DNA of 64,000 bases from JAGDMJ01 sp963809695 (GTDB taxonomy: Bacteria > Bacteroidota > Ignavibacteria > UBA10030 > UBA6906), in assembly GCA_963809695.1 (NCBI GenBank), contig CAWEKI010000007.1, positions 62,001 through 126,000 of the forward strand. Direction: 5' to 3'. Positions within the stretch are counted from its first letter, which is position 1. Each line of letters opens with the position of its first letter. The notes under the pieces were generated by a model that saw only the letters and a program-made list of their open reading frames with translations, searched no databases and was not told where the DNA came from. This document shows positions 1 through 9,783 of this stretch, piece by piece. The position numbers were made by a program, and so were the translations under genes.

Positions 1-3
1 TCC

Positions 4-3000
4 ATGCGTACAAGGACACTGGCAGTCATTGGCTGTCTCCTTCTTTCTGCCACGTTCTCCAGTCTCACCGCCGCCAAAAAACTTGCTCTGACGCTGCAAA
101 GAGTCGGAGAGATGATCATCTCAGTGGATCCTTCCTTTCACCAGGACTTCGGCCTTTCCTACCCGGTCACGTACAAGCTCCGCATACCAGCGGGAAGCAG
201 CGCCCTGAAGGTCTACGAGAAATACCATGAGGCGGCGGCATGGAGCCAGCTCCCCGAGAAAACATCCGGGGATCATTTCAACGGCGAAGAAGCTGTTCGT
301 TTTGACTACGGCGCGGAGGCGGCCTATGTCTCCGTCGCCTTTGATTCTTCGAGCGACGACATCTTTCTCAACGTCGTGGATGGATCGGGGCAAGGCGTCC
401 CCATTGAGTTCCAGAACGTATGTCGCTACTATGATGACAGGCAGGCCGCGGTCACCTTCACGGCCGATGATTGGAAGGAGTATACAAACCTCGAGTTCCT
501 GAAGGCGGTTCACACCTTGCGGTCATATCGCATTCCGGTAACAACAGCCATCATCACGGGCGGATGCATCCAGAGCACCTGGCAGACGATCCAGCAGGAG
601 CTCGACTCCGGATACGTTGAGGCCGCTTCACACACACGGAGTCATCTTGATCCTCCGTACCCTGATCCGGTTTCAGAAATTGTCGGCTCCAAGCAGGATA
701 TCCTGGCAAACCTCACCCTGCCTCCTCATTTTCGCAAGGGTTCGCAGGGATACGTCTACACGTGGATCGCCCCGTTCGGTTCTACCACGTCGGAAACCGA
801 GGAACTCGTATCGCAAGCTCGCTACATCGTCGATCGGGGCGTCTTTGCTTCAAGTGGCGCGTTCAGTGCGTGGGATGCTTCAGCGGGGAGGTATGCGATG
901 GACGGAAAAAGCATTGAGATGGGTGCTCTGTACGGAGGCTTTACTGATCTGGATGCGCTCAACGGCCGGTTTGATGCGGCCCTTGCGGGTGGAACCATTT
1001 ACCATGTGCTCATCCATCCCCACGATCTTGCCGCTACGGACGAATGGTCGAAAGGGTACATTCAAGGACACCTTGCACACATCAGCAACCGGACGAATGT
1101 CTGGTACGTGAACTTCGGCACTCTGTATGTTTACCACCTGCTCCAGGATGACGCTGCCGGCGCAATTCAGACCGCTTCCGGCGCCCCGTTGATCGTCGCA
1201 CAACCGGCCGGTGTGAGTACGACTCAAGGAGAAACTGCCATATTCTCAGTCACGGCCAGTGGCAGTGCACCGCTTATGTATCAATGGCAGAGAAACGGTG
1301 TTGACATTCCGGGCGCGACCAATGCCCTCTACGTCACCCCGGCTCTTACTCAAGCTGACAGCGGCGCCGTCTACGATTGTGTGGTGTCGAACAGCATCGG
1401 CTCGGTCACCACCGACAATGCCGCGCTGTCGGTGCTGCCTCTGGTAACGAATGTGGTCACCAACGGAAGCTTCGAATCGGGTTCTGCGCCCTGGACCTTC
1501 TACAGCAACGGTGCGGCCTCATTTACAATGACCTCCTCCGGGAGCGACGGTTCAAAGGCAGCGAAGGTCAGCATCACCACCGAAGGCACCAACGTGCAGC
1601 TCTATCAGCCCAACGTCACCCTGCAGCCAAACACGGACTACCGGCTCACGTTCGATGCCTACTCCAACAGCGGCCACGACCTTGAGTTGAACCTCACCAG
1701 GCATGTGAGCCCCTACACAAATTATGGACTGTCGTCTCGCAAGGTCGACCTTGGCACCAGCTGGCAGAGTTACTCGGTGACCTTCACCACGAGCGGTTTC
1801 TCCGGCACCGCCAGTGATGGCCGGCTCTGGTTCTGGCTCGCGCCGTACGGTGTCTCCGAGGATGAATATTATATTGACAATGTCACGCTCACCCGTGTAA
1901 GTGACCTGGCTCCTCCGATAAGTCCCCCTCAAATCACGGGTCAACCAGCGGCCCAGACTGTCATAGCCGGACAGACAGCCAGCTTCGCCGTCACCGCAAC
2001 GGGCACGGCTCCCCTGAACTATCAATGGCAAAGGAATAATATCGATATTGTCGGAGCGACGAGCTTTTTCTACACGACACCAATCACGACCTCCGCGGAC
2101 AGCGGTGCGTTATACCATTGCCGGGTTTCGAATTCAGGAGGGTCGGCCACCAGTTCCGAAGCTCCACTTACAGTGATTACGGCGCATCCTCCGGTGGTGA
2201 TGCTTGATCCACGCGACACCACCGTTCAAGAAGGGCACTCAGTTCACTTTTCCGTTGCTGCGACTGGAGATGCACCCTTAACGTACCAGTGGCAGAGGAA
2301 TGCTGCGGACGTCCCCGGCGCGAATGCCTCGTCGTACAACCTGGCCGCAGCAATCTGCGCTGATAGCGGCGCAGTCTTCCACTGTATCGTCTCCAATGCC
2401 GTTGGCAAGGACACGAGCGCCGCAGCCGTTTTGAGAGTGCTGTCCATTCCGCCAACCATCGCCGTGCAGCCTGTGGCCCAGACCGTCATGGCCGGGCAGA
2501 CAGCCACGTTCTCTTTGACCGCAACGGGTACGGCACCCCTCTTCTATCAATGGCAGAAAGACAGTACCGACATTCCCGGGGCCACGGACACTTCGTACAC
2601 CACACCAGGCACTGGTTCCGCAGACAGCGGCGCCATCTTCCGCTGTGTCGTCAGGAACATTGCTGGATCGGTCGCCAGCACGTGGGTACACCTCACGGTG
2701 ATCACCCCGCGCCCGGCAAAAGTGGCCCTTGATCCGTGCGATACCACGGTTCAGGAGGGGCACCCGGCACACTTCACGGTCGCCGCCACAGGTACTGAGC
2801 CTCTGATATATCAGTGGCAGAAAAACGGTGTGGATATATCCGGGGCAACCTCACCCTCATGCAGCCTGGCAGCTGCAGCACGGAGCGACAGCGGGGCAAG
2901 TTTCCGCTGCATCGTCGCCAACGGCATCGGCAAGGACACGAGTGCCGCAGGGGTGCTGCACGTACTGCCGGCGCCGCCGGTTATCACGTCACAACCAACA

Positions 3001-6000
3001 GCCACGACGGTCATCGCCGGCCAAACGGCCACCTTCTCCCTGACTGCCAAGGGCTCGCTGCCGCTCGCGTACTTGTGGCAGAAGAACAGCATCGACATCC
3101 CGGAAGCCGACGACTCCTCTTACACCACACCGGCCACGACAACGGCGGACAGTGGCTCCTTTTTCCGCTGTATCATCTCTAATTCCGCAGGCAATGACAC
3201 AAGCGCCCAGGCGCGCCTTACGATCATCACACTTTACCCCGCGGTCGTGATCGTCGATCCGCATGATTCGACTGTCGTGGACGGCCATCCGGCAACATTT
3301 TCTGTCATGGCGGTTGGGACTGCTCCCATTGCATACCAATGGCAAAAGAATGACACAGACATCGCCGGCGCGACTGCTGCCAGCTATACCACACCAGCCG
3401 CTATACATGCAGACAGCGGTGTTGCCTTCCGCTGCATCGTCTCGAACGGCACGGGGAAGGACACCAGCGCTGCTGCCTGCTTGTCAGTGCTGCCGTCGCC
3501 GCCGCTTATCAGCGTGCAACCGGTAGCCAGAACGGTGAACGTCGGGGGGACCGCCACCTTCTCCGTTACCGCCAGGGGCACGCCGCCTCTGATGTATCAA
3601 TGGCAGAAAAGCAGCTCCAATATTCCGGGAGCCACGGACTCTACTTATGCCACGCCGGCGGCATCGGCTGCGGACAGTGGTGCCTTATTCCGGTGCATTG
3701 TCTCTAATCCGGTCGGCCGGGACACAAGCACCCAGGTGCAGCTTGCGGTTGTCAGTGTGTTCCCTGCAGTCGTGACCGCTGGCCCTCGTGACACAACTGT
3801 CGGGGAAGGTCACACGGCAACTTTTGCCGTCGTGGCCACCGGAACGGCACCTATGACATACCAATGGCAAAAGAACGGCGCCGAACTTTCCGGTGCCACG
3901 GCCTCCAGCTATACCACATCCCCCACCATGTATGCAGACAGCGGTGCAGCGTTCCGTTGCCTTGTCTCGAACAGCGCGGGAAAGGACACCAGTGGCGCCG
4001 CCTTCCTTCATGTGCTGCCCATTCCGCCGGTGATAACCACACAACCGACGAATCAGACGGCGCTTGCCGGCCAGACTGCCACATTTTCTGTAACTGCCAG
4101 CGGGAGTGCCCCGTTAGCCTATCAGTGGGAAAAAGACGGTCATCCGATTTCCGGGGCCGCCGGGACCAGCTACACCACAGCCGCCACAACGGCCACCGAC
4201 AATGGTGCCGCTTTCCGCTGTGTGGTCGGCAACAGCGCCGGCGCGGTCACAAGTCAAACGGCTCTGCTGAGCGTAACCACGACACCACCGGTGATTCCGA
4301 ATGCCCTGGCGAACGGCACCTTTGAAGGCGGCATTGCGAGTTGGAGCTTCTACACCAGCGGTGTTGGCTCCTTCTCTCCGGTCAGTCCCGGTTCCTCGGG
4401 CATCGGTCAGGCCATGCAGGTGGCGATCACCACTGAAGGGACCAACGTGCAGCTTTACCAGTCCGGCATCACGCTGCAGTCGAACACGAGCTATCAGGTC
4501 AGCTTCGATGCCTACAGCTCGAGCGGCCATGACATGGAGCTCTCGCTGCAGCAGCACGGCTCCCCCTACACCAACTATGGTCTCCCGATCCGGAAGTTCG
4601 ATCTGACAACAACATGGCAAACTTTCACAGTCACGTTCACCACGAGCGGGTTTGCAAGCGCAGTTTCCGATGCCAGGCTCATGATCTGGCTCGCTCCCTA
4701 CGGTGCTGCCGGTGACAGATTTTACCTGGACAATATTCTCCTGGCAAAGGTCACCGATCTTGCACCAATGCCGCCAGCCATTGCGGTCCAGCCGGTGAAT
4801 CGATCGATTGCAGTCGGCCAGACTGCCACGTTCTCTGTTACAGCCACCGGGACAGCGCCCCTTTCCTACCAGTGGCAGAGGAATTACATCGACATCGCCG
4901 GCGCTACCAGCACATCATACACTACTCCGATCACGACCTCGGCCGACAGCGGGGCTCTCTATCGCTGCCGTGTCTCCAACATTGCCGGCTCCGCCTCAAG
5001 TGCCACGGCACAGCTTTCGGTTTTCACCCCGCAACCTCCGGTGGTCACGGTCGATCCGCGCGACACGACGGTGCAGGATGGCCGGGCTGCCCAGTTTGCC
5101 GTCGTTGCTATCGGCTCACAGCCCCTTGCATACCAATGGCAGAAAAATGGCACGGACATGGTTGGAGCGACAGCAGCAACGTATAGCATGGCAGCCGCTG
5201 CTCGCAGCGACAGCGGTGCCGCTTTCCGCTGCATCATTTCCAACAGCGCCGGCAAGGACACCAGTGCTGCCGCTCATTTGTCTGTGCTCGCTGCCCCACC
5301 GGTTGTTACTGCACAGCCATCCAATCAGACGGTGACCGCAGGGCAGACGGCCAGCTTCTCGGTGATCGCAACGGGGACGCCCCCTCTGACGTACCAGTGG
5401 CAGAACAACGGCTCGCCGATCTCCGGCGCAACCAGCTCCTCATTCACAACAGCAGCCACCGTCGCCACAGACAGCGGAAAGAGTTTCCGTTGCGTAGTTA
5501 CCAACAGCGTCTCTTCAGTCACCAGCCAAGCGGCTCTGCTTATCGTGACCATGGCACCGCCGGTGATCCCGAATGCCGTGGCAAACGGCAATTTTGAAAA
5601 TGGCACCACCGGTTGGACCTTTTACTCCGATGGGGTTGCCGCCTATGCAACAAGCACGCCCGGCTCCTCCGGCAGCGGCAATGCCATGCAGGTGACTATC
5701 ACGACGGAAGGAACGAATGTTCAGATCTACCAGTACGGCATTATGCTGCAGCCCAACACCAGCTATCAGCTTAGCTTCGACGCCTACAGCTCGAGCGGCC
5801 ATGATGTGGAGTTCTCGCTGCAGCAGCACGGCTCGCCCTATACGAACTACGGCCTCGCCAGCCGCAGGTTCGATCTTGGCACAAACTGGCAGAGCTTCTC
5901 GGTGGTCTTTACCACCAGCGGCTTTACCAACGCGGTCTCCGATGCCAGGCTCATGGCCTGGCTCGCTCCCTATGACGTTGCCGGCGACAGGTTCTACGTT

Positions 6001-7122
6001 GATAATGTCCAACTGGCAAAAACCAGCGATCTTGTCCCCACGCCACCGGTCATCACGGTGCAGCCCGTGACACAGACGGTCACCGCCGGGCAGACGGCTG
6101 CCTTCTCCATTACCGCTTCCGGCACTGCGCCGCTGGCCTATCAGTGGCAGAAGAACAGCGCGGACATCGCCGGTGCAACCAACTCGTCATACACCACGCC
6201 GGCCACGGCCTCTGCTGACAGCGGCGCGACATATCGCTGTGTCGTTACCAACCCAGCGGGCTCGCTCACCAGCCAATCAGCCCTGCTCTGCGTAAGCTCT
6301 GCTGCGCCGACTATCCTGACCAACGGCACCTTTGAAAGCGGCACGAGCGGTTGGAGCTTCTACACAAACGGCGCTGGTTCTTATTCTGCCGTCAGTCCTG
6401 GCGCCACAGGATCGGGCAAGGCGTTGGAAGTGGTCATCACCACGGAAGGAACCAACGTACAACTCTACCAGTACGGCATCACGCTGCAGCCTAACACGAG
6501 CTATCGATTGAACTTTGATGGTTACAGTACAGCCGGTCATGACCTGGAGGTCACCCTCTCACAGCATGTCAGTCCCTACACCAGCTACGGGCTTTCCGGC
6601 CGCGTTTTCAATCTCACCACCAGCTGGCAGAGCTTCTCGGTGACGTTCACCACGAGCGGCTTCTCCAGTACCATCGGTGATGCACGGCTCTGGTTCTGGC
6701 TGGCTCCCTATGATGCGGCCGGTGACAAATTCTATCTCGACAATATTGTCCTCACCACCACTCCGGGCATGGAGGTACTCGCGGGCATGGAGCAGCCGAC
6801 ACACATCACCACTATTGTGCCCCGGGAATTTCTATTGGAGGGGAATTACCCCAATCCGTTCAACCCATCTACCACTGTGCGGTATGGCTTGCCAGAACCG
6901 GCCACAGTGTCCGTCATCGTCTACTCCATCCTGGGCCAGGAGGTCGCCCGCTTGATCAACGGCTACCAGCAAGCCGGGATCTACCAGGTGCAGTGGGATG
7001 GTCGCCCGACAGAGCAATTGAGGGGAACGCTCAGCAGCGGTGTGTATCTCTGCCGCATGGTGGCCACCACCAGTTCAGGCAAAAACTATGTGGCAACCGG
7101 TCGAATGGTTTTGATGAAATGA
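4..7122 (+). CDS. Giant secreted Ig/CBM protein with polysaccharide-deacetylase-like domain and T9SS tail
   Basis: This 2372-residue protein has a signal peptide (about residues 1-23). A NodB/polysaccharide-deacetylase-like domain follows (about 145-385), with an Asp pair (155-156) in the TFDD-like position, an HTRSH zinc motif (H210, H214) and a late H-P-H-D motif near 338-341. After it come one Ig-like domain, a carbohydrate-binding module (CBM, about 486-637), nine Ig-like domains, CBM 2 (about 1437-1589), three Ig-like domains, CBM 3 (about 1861-2012), one Ig-like domain, CBM 4 (about 2107-2254) and a T9SS sorting domain (about 2276-2372, NYPNPFNPST core). Each Ig-like unit carries the Y-Q-W-Q and D-S-G-A-x-F-x-C signatures. 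Inference: a cell-surface or secreted glycan-binding enzyme or adhesin. The ATG lies 3 bases from the window edge, so an upstream start cannot be excluded. The deacetylase activity is uncertain because the first motif is degenerate. Confidence 0.85.
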   Translation: MRTRTLAVIGCLLLSATFSSLTAAKKLALTLQRVGEMIISVDPSFHQDFGLSYPVTYKLRIPAGSSALKVYEKYHEAAAWSQLPEKTSGDHFNGEEAVRFDYGAEAAYVSVAFDSSSDDIFLNVVDGSGQGVPIEFQNVCRYYDDRQAAVTFTADDWKEYTNLEFLKAVHTLRSYRIPVTTAIITGGCIQSTWQTIQQELDSGYVEAASHTRSHLDPPYPDPVSEIVGSKQDILANLTLPPHFRKGSQGYVYTWIAPFGSTTSETEELVSQARYIVDRGVFASSGAFSAWDASAGRYAMDGKSIEMGALYGGFTDLDALNGRFDAALAGGTIYHVLIHPHDLAATDEWSKGYIQGHLAHISNRTNVWYVNFGTLYVYHLLQDDAAGAIQTASGAPLIVAQPAGVSTTQGETAIFSVTASGSAPLMYQWQRNGVDIPGATNALYVTPALTQADSGAVYDCVVSNSIGSVTTDNAALSVLPLVTNVVTNGSFESGSAPWTFYSNGAASFTMTSSGSDGSKAAKVSITTEGTNVQLYQPNVTLQPNTDYRLTFDAYSNSGHDLELNLTRHVSPYTNYGLSSRKVDLGTSWQSYSVTFTTSGFSGTASDGRLWFWLAPYGVSEDEYYIDNVTLTRVSDLAPPISPPQITGQPAAQTVIAGQTASFAVTATGTAPLNYQWQRNNIDIVGATSFFYTTPITTSADSGALYHCRVSNSGGSATSSEAPLTVITAHPPVVMLDPRDTTVQEGHSVHFSVAATGDAPLTYQWQRNAADVPGANASSYNLAAAICADSGAVFHCIVSNAVGKDTSAAAVLRVLSIPPTIAVQPVAQTVMAGQTATFSLTATGTAPLFYQWQKDSTDIPGATDTSYTTPGTGSADSGAIFRCVVRNIAGSVASTWVHLTVITPRPAKVALDPCDTTVQEGHPAHFTVAATGTEPLIYQWQKNGVDISGATSPSCSLAAAARSDSGASFRCIVANGIGKDTSAAGVLHVLPAPPVITSQPTATTVIAGQTATFSLTAKGSLPLAYLWQKNSIDIPEADDSSYTTPATTTADSGSFFRCIISNSAGNDTSAQARLTIITLYPAVVIVDPHDSTVVDGHPATFSVMAVGTAPIAYQWQKNDTDIAGATAASYTTPAAIHADSGVAFRCIVSNGTGKDTSAAACLSVLPSPPLISVQPVARTVNVGGTATFSVTARGTPPLMYQWQKSSSNIPGATDSTYATPAASAADSGALFRCIVSNPVGRDTSTQVQLAVVSVFPAVVTAGPRDTTVGEGHTATFAVVATGTAPMTYQWQKNGAELSGATASSYTTSPTMYADSGAAFRCLVSNSAGKDTSGAAFLHVLPIPPVITTQPTNQTALAGQTATFSVTASGSAPLAYQWEKDGHPISGAAGTSYTTAATTATDNGAAFRCVVGNSAGAVTSQTALLSVTTTPPVIPNALANGTFEGGIASWSFYTSGVGSFSPVSPGSSGIGQAMQVAITTEGTNVQLYQSGITLQSNTSYQVSFDAYSSSGHDMELSLQQHGSPYTNYGLPIRKFDLTTTWQTFTVTFTTSGFASAVSDARLMIWLAPYGAAGDRFYLDNILLAKVTDLAPMPPAIAVQPVNRSIAVGQTATFSVTATGTAPLSYQWQRNYIDIAGATSTSYTTPITTSADSGALYRCRVSNIAGSASSATAQLSVFTPQPPVVTVDPRDTTVQDGRAAQFAVVAIGSQPLAYQWQKNGTDMVGATAATYSMAAAARSDSGAAFRCIISNSAGKDTSAAAHLSVLAAPPVVTAQPSNQTVTAGQTASFSVIATGTPPLTYQWQNNGSPISGATSSSFTTAATVATDSGKSFRCVVTNSVSSVTSQAALLIVTMAPPVIPNAVANGNFENGTTGWTFYSDGVAAYATSTPGSSGSGNAMQVTITTEGTNVQIYQYGIMLQPNTSYQLSFDAYSSSGHDVEFSLQQHGSPYTNYGLASRRFDLGTNWQSFSVVFTTSGFTNAVSDARLMAWLAPYDVAGDRFYVDNVQLAKTSDLVPTPPVITVQPVTQTVTAGQTAAFSITASGTAPLAYQWQKNSADIAGATNSSYTTPATASADSGATYRCVVTNPAGSLTSQSALLCVSSAAPTILTNGTFESGTSGWSFYTNGAGSYSAVSPGATGSGKALEVVITTEGTNVQLYQYGITLQPNTSYRLNFDGYSTAGHDLEVTLSQHVSPYTSYGLSGRVFNLTTSWQSFSVTFTTSGFSSTIGDARLWFWLAPYDAAGDKFYLDNIVLTTTPGMEVLAGMEQPTHITTIVPREFLLEGNYPNPFNPSTTVRYGLPEPATVSVIVYSILGQEVARLINGYQQAGIYQVQWDGRPTEQLRGTLSSGVYLCRMVATTSSGKNYVATGRMVLMK

Positions 7123-7191
7123 GGCCGCGGAACTTTCCACGCGGGTGATCCGTTCTGTATCAGGTTAGCTCTGAACACAGAGGAGGATCTT

Positions 7192-7575
7192 GTGAGCACA
7201 GAACCGATGCCCGCCGAACAGGGCCTGAGGACAGTCTCAATCACCGGCGAACTGTCCAGGCCGGCCGTCTTTCTGATACCCGCTCTGTACCTGCAGGAAA
7301 GAACCCATCCCAACTCATTCAATCCGTCGAGAACCATTCGCTACGGCTTGCCTGAGCCGGCCCGGGTTTGCATCGCCATATGCTCGGTGCTGGGACAGGA
7401 AGTGGTGCGGCTGCTGGATGATGAGCAGCCGGCTGGCATACATGAACTTGTGTGGGATAGATGGGAACGTGGGGCAACAACGCTCAGCAACGGGGTTTAC
7501 CTCTGCCGCATGGTGGCTACAAGCGCCTCCGGAAGGAGCCAGGTGGCCACCATTCGCATGCGGCTCAAGGAGTAA
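7192..7575 (+). CDS. Orphan T9SS C-terminal-domain mini-protein
   Basis: This 127-residue protein is almost entirely a T9SS type-A-like sorting domain (about residues 30-127). It aligns with the tail of the preceding giant protein through the shared RYGLPEPA, LGQEV and SNGVYLCRMVAT stretches. The core NPFNPS motif is altered to NSFNPS. A GTG start is supported by AGGAGG five bases upstream, so translation is plausible. No convincing Sec signal peptide is visible, although a signal is needed before T9SS can act. It may be a duplicated gene end in decay, or a real small protein. It lies 69 bp after the giant gene on the same strand. Confidence 0.6.
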   Translation: MSTEPMPAEQGLRTVSITGELSRPAVFLIPALYLQERTHPNSFNPSRTIRYGLPEPARVCIAICSVLGQEVVRLLDDEQPAGIHELVWDRWERGATTLSNGVYLCRMVATSASGRSQVATIRMRLKE

Positions 7576-7618
7576 CCCTTCGACTCGCACAACACACTCG
7601 CTCAGGTGAACCCGAGGA

Positions 7619-8119
7619 TTACAGAGGAATCTTCTCGAAGGTCACGGATCCTGAGTCCCCCGGGCTGAACTGCGCGTAGTAGAGCTCAACCTGCAGCCCC
7701 GGCACGGCATAGCCAAGCAACATCTTCGCGACGGTCTTCAGGTCATTCGTCTGTCTTTCCCCCATTGATTGCACCCGCTGAAGAAAGAGCTTTCCAAGCA
7801 GTGATTTGAGTTTGTCGTAATGCCGACAATCTTCGTGGTTGATCAGGATGATCCTGTTCACCGTTTTGAAGTTGTCGAAGAGGAACTCAAGACGATCCTT
7901 CATGAACTTGAATTCTTTCGGGAGCTTGAATGGCTCGGTCAGTGACGCTACGCCGCCAGGCGTCGCAAGGGGGATGTATTCCCCATCCCCAAGTCCCAGG
8001 TCGGTCCGGATGAACTCAGCATACGCCTTTTGAAATCTCGGGTCACTGCAGTAGATCACGACAGCTCGGGGGGTCGTCTCTACAAGCGGATATCTGTGCG
8101 CACTCGCTGGCTGTTCCAT
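7619..8119 (-). CDS. Beta-carbonic-anhydrase-like zinc protein
   Basis: This 166-residue protein shows the layout of a beta-carbonic anhydrase zinc site: C24-S-D26-x-R28 near the N-terminus and H95-E-D-C98 in the middle, which matches the family's Cys, Asp-Arg, His and Cys positions. It is shorter than classical enzymes (about 200 residues), and the residues after the second Cys (R-H instead of G) are atypical. It could be a carbonic anhydrase-like protein with another function. It is the last gene of a three-gene minus-strand set with the flotillin (10 bp gap) and NfeD genes. It converges on the T9SS mini-gene. Confidence 0.65.
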   Translation of the reverse strand: MEQPASAHRYPLVETTPRAVVIYCSDPRFQKAYAEFIRTDLGLGDGEYIPLATPGGVASLTEPFKLPKEFKFMKDRLEFLFDNFKTVNRIILINHEDCRHYDKLKSLLGKLFLQRVQSMGERQTNDLKTVAKMLLGYAVPGLQVELYYAQFSPGDSGSVTFEKIPL

Positions 8120-8129
8120 GGGGCCCCCG

Positions 8130-9749
8130 TCACGGCTTCTTTGTCACTGTCGGCGCCTTGTCAGCAACCCCCGACGGTTCTGCAGGCGCGGTTTTTGCCG
8201 CACCCGACCCGTCACCGAGTTTCTGGAGCGCTTCTTCGATATCAATCCCAAGGAACTGCAGCATCTTTGTTATGTCGATACCTTGCGCCCTCGCTGCGGC
8301 AATCGTGCGGAAAACCGTGTTCGGGACGATCGAGCTCAGCTGCTCCAATCCTCTGCCCGATCCCATGTCCACGATCTCCAGCTTATCGATGCTGCCCAGA
8401 GGCGCTGCAACGCTCGAGAAGACCGACTCGGCAACCTTGGAGAGCGCTTCCCCCCCTTTGTCAAAGAGCAACGGGAGCCTGTCCAGGATCAGGATGAGTT
8501 TGGCATCCGTCGACATTTTCGCGAGGGCTGCAGCAAGCTGGCTGGTACCTTCGGCCTCTGCAAGGAGTGCCTGCTTCTTCTTTGCGGCTTCCCCTTCGGC
8601 CAGTGCAAAGAGGGTAGCACGCGTCTTGGCCGCTTCGCCTTCGCCGACCAGCGTGTCGGCGCTCTTCCTTCCTTCCGCCTCCTTGATGATGCGCTGCATT
8701 TCCGCTTCAGCCTCGAGGATCTTCTGTTGTTTGGCGGCATCCGCATCGATCACTTTCCGCTGGCGCTCCGCCTCCGCCTGCTTCACCATGGACGCCTCAA
8801 GCTCTCTCTGCTTGCGCACGGCTTCCATTTCCTGAACTTTGATCTGCGCCTCTCGTTCGGCAGCATCACGCTCGGCCTGCTTCACCCGAAGCGTTTTTTC
8901 CTGATCAGCGAGCGCAATGTCCAGCGCCTTGTCTGCCTCTGCCTTCTTGGTCTCGGTCTTGACCTTGAACTCCGCCTTCTTGATGTCTCGCCCCATCTCC
9001 GCTTCGGCAATAGAGGCATCGTTGGAGGCCCTCACCGTCGCCGCTTCTCTCTGCGCTGTGCTCACTTTGATTGCGGCATCCCGGTCCGCTTCGGCCACCT
9101 TGATGTTGGCATCACGCACCGCCTCGGCAACAGCCCGCTTGCCCAGTGCGTCAATATACCCGTATACGTCGCTTACTTCCTGAATCACCAGCGTTATGGT
9201 CTGAATGCCCAGCCGCTTCAGCTCCTCGGAGGATTCCTCTACTACCTGCTTGTTAAATTGATCACGCTCCCGCAGGAGACTGTCGATGGTCAGTTTGCCG
9301 ATGATCGACCGCAGATGCCCTTTGAGGATATTCTGGACAAACGCCTTGATCTCATCGCTGCTCTTCCCGAGGAACGCCTGGGCCGCATTGATCAGATCTT
9401 CCGGGATCGATGAAATCTTGCACGTCGCCACGCCTTTCACGTTGATCTGGACATTATCCTTGTTCGGTATGCCCTTCTCATCGATCTCGGTCTGGAATGC
9501 CGCCGTGGACATTTCCTGATACGATTCCACAAAGGGGAGAATAATGCGCCCTCCGCCTCCGACCACTTTGAAGCCCAGGGTCTGTTCTTTGCCAGTCACT
9601 GTCTCCTTGTGCGTATATTTCCTGCCATAGAAGATGCCGACGGCATTGGGCGGTATTTTCTTGTACCTGCTCGCGATCACCCGGATGACGATAACAAACG
9701 CCAGCGCGAGCAAAATGATCATAAATGGAATTGTCAGTTCGCCGATCAT
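8130..9749 (-). CDS. Flotillin / SPFH-domain membrane protein
   Basis: This 539-residue protein has one N-terminal membrane anchor (about residues 6-25), an SPFH/band-7 domain (about 30-200) and a very long Ala/Glu/Lys-rich coiled coil (about 205-400). It ends in an Ala/Gly-rich helical tail. This is the flotillin architecture (FloT/YuaG-like), a scaffold of membrane microdomains. The ATG is preceded by AGGGAGA at good spacing. The gene follows the NfeD gene, the classical partner of SPFH proteins in bacteria, which supports both assignments. Confidence 0.9.
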   Translation of the reverse strand: MIGELTIPFMIILLALAFVIVIRVIASRYKKIPPNAVGIFYGRKYTHKETVTGKEQTLGFKVVGGGGRIILPFVESYQEMSTAAFQTEIDEKGIPNKDNVQINVKGVATCKISSIPEDLINAAQAFLGKSSDEIKAFVQNILKGHLRSIIGKLTIDSLLRERDQFNKQVVEESSEELKRLGIQTITLVIQEVSDVYGYIDALGKRAVAEAVRDANIKVAEADRDAAIKVSTAQREAATVRASNDASIAEAEMGRDIKKAEFKVKTETKKAEADKALDIALADQEKTLRVKQAERDAAEREAQIKVQEMEAVRKQRELEASMVKQAEAERQRKVIDADAAKQQKILEAEAEMQRIIKEAEGRKSADTLVGEGEAAKTRATLFALAEGEAAKKKQALLAEAEGTSQLAAALAKMSTDAKLILILDRLPLLFDKGGEALSKVAESVFSSVAAPLGSIDKLEIVDMGSGRGLEQLSSIVPNTVFRTIAAARAQGIDITKMLQFLGIDIEEALQKLGDGSGAAKTAPAEPSGVADKAPTVTKKP

Positions 9750-9783
9750 GATTGTCTCCCTGTAAATGAGTGCTGATGCTCTG

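Noticed and set aside
1195..6300. Regular tandem repeats that could suggest a CRISPR-like or satellite array
   Set aside because: The period is about 260-290 bp, and the units translate into Ig-like domains in one open frame.
8118..9413. A plus-strand open frame of 431 codons opposite the flotillin gene
   Set aside because: It mirrors the Ala/Glu-rich coiled coil on the other strand and has no independent support.
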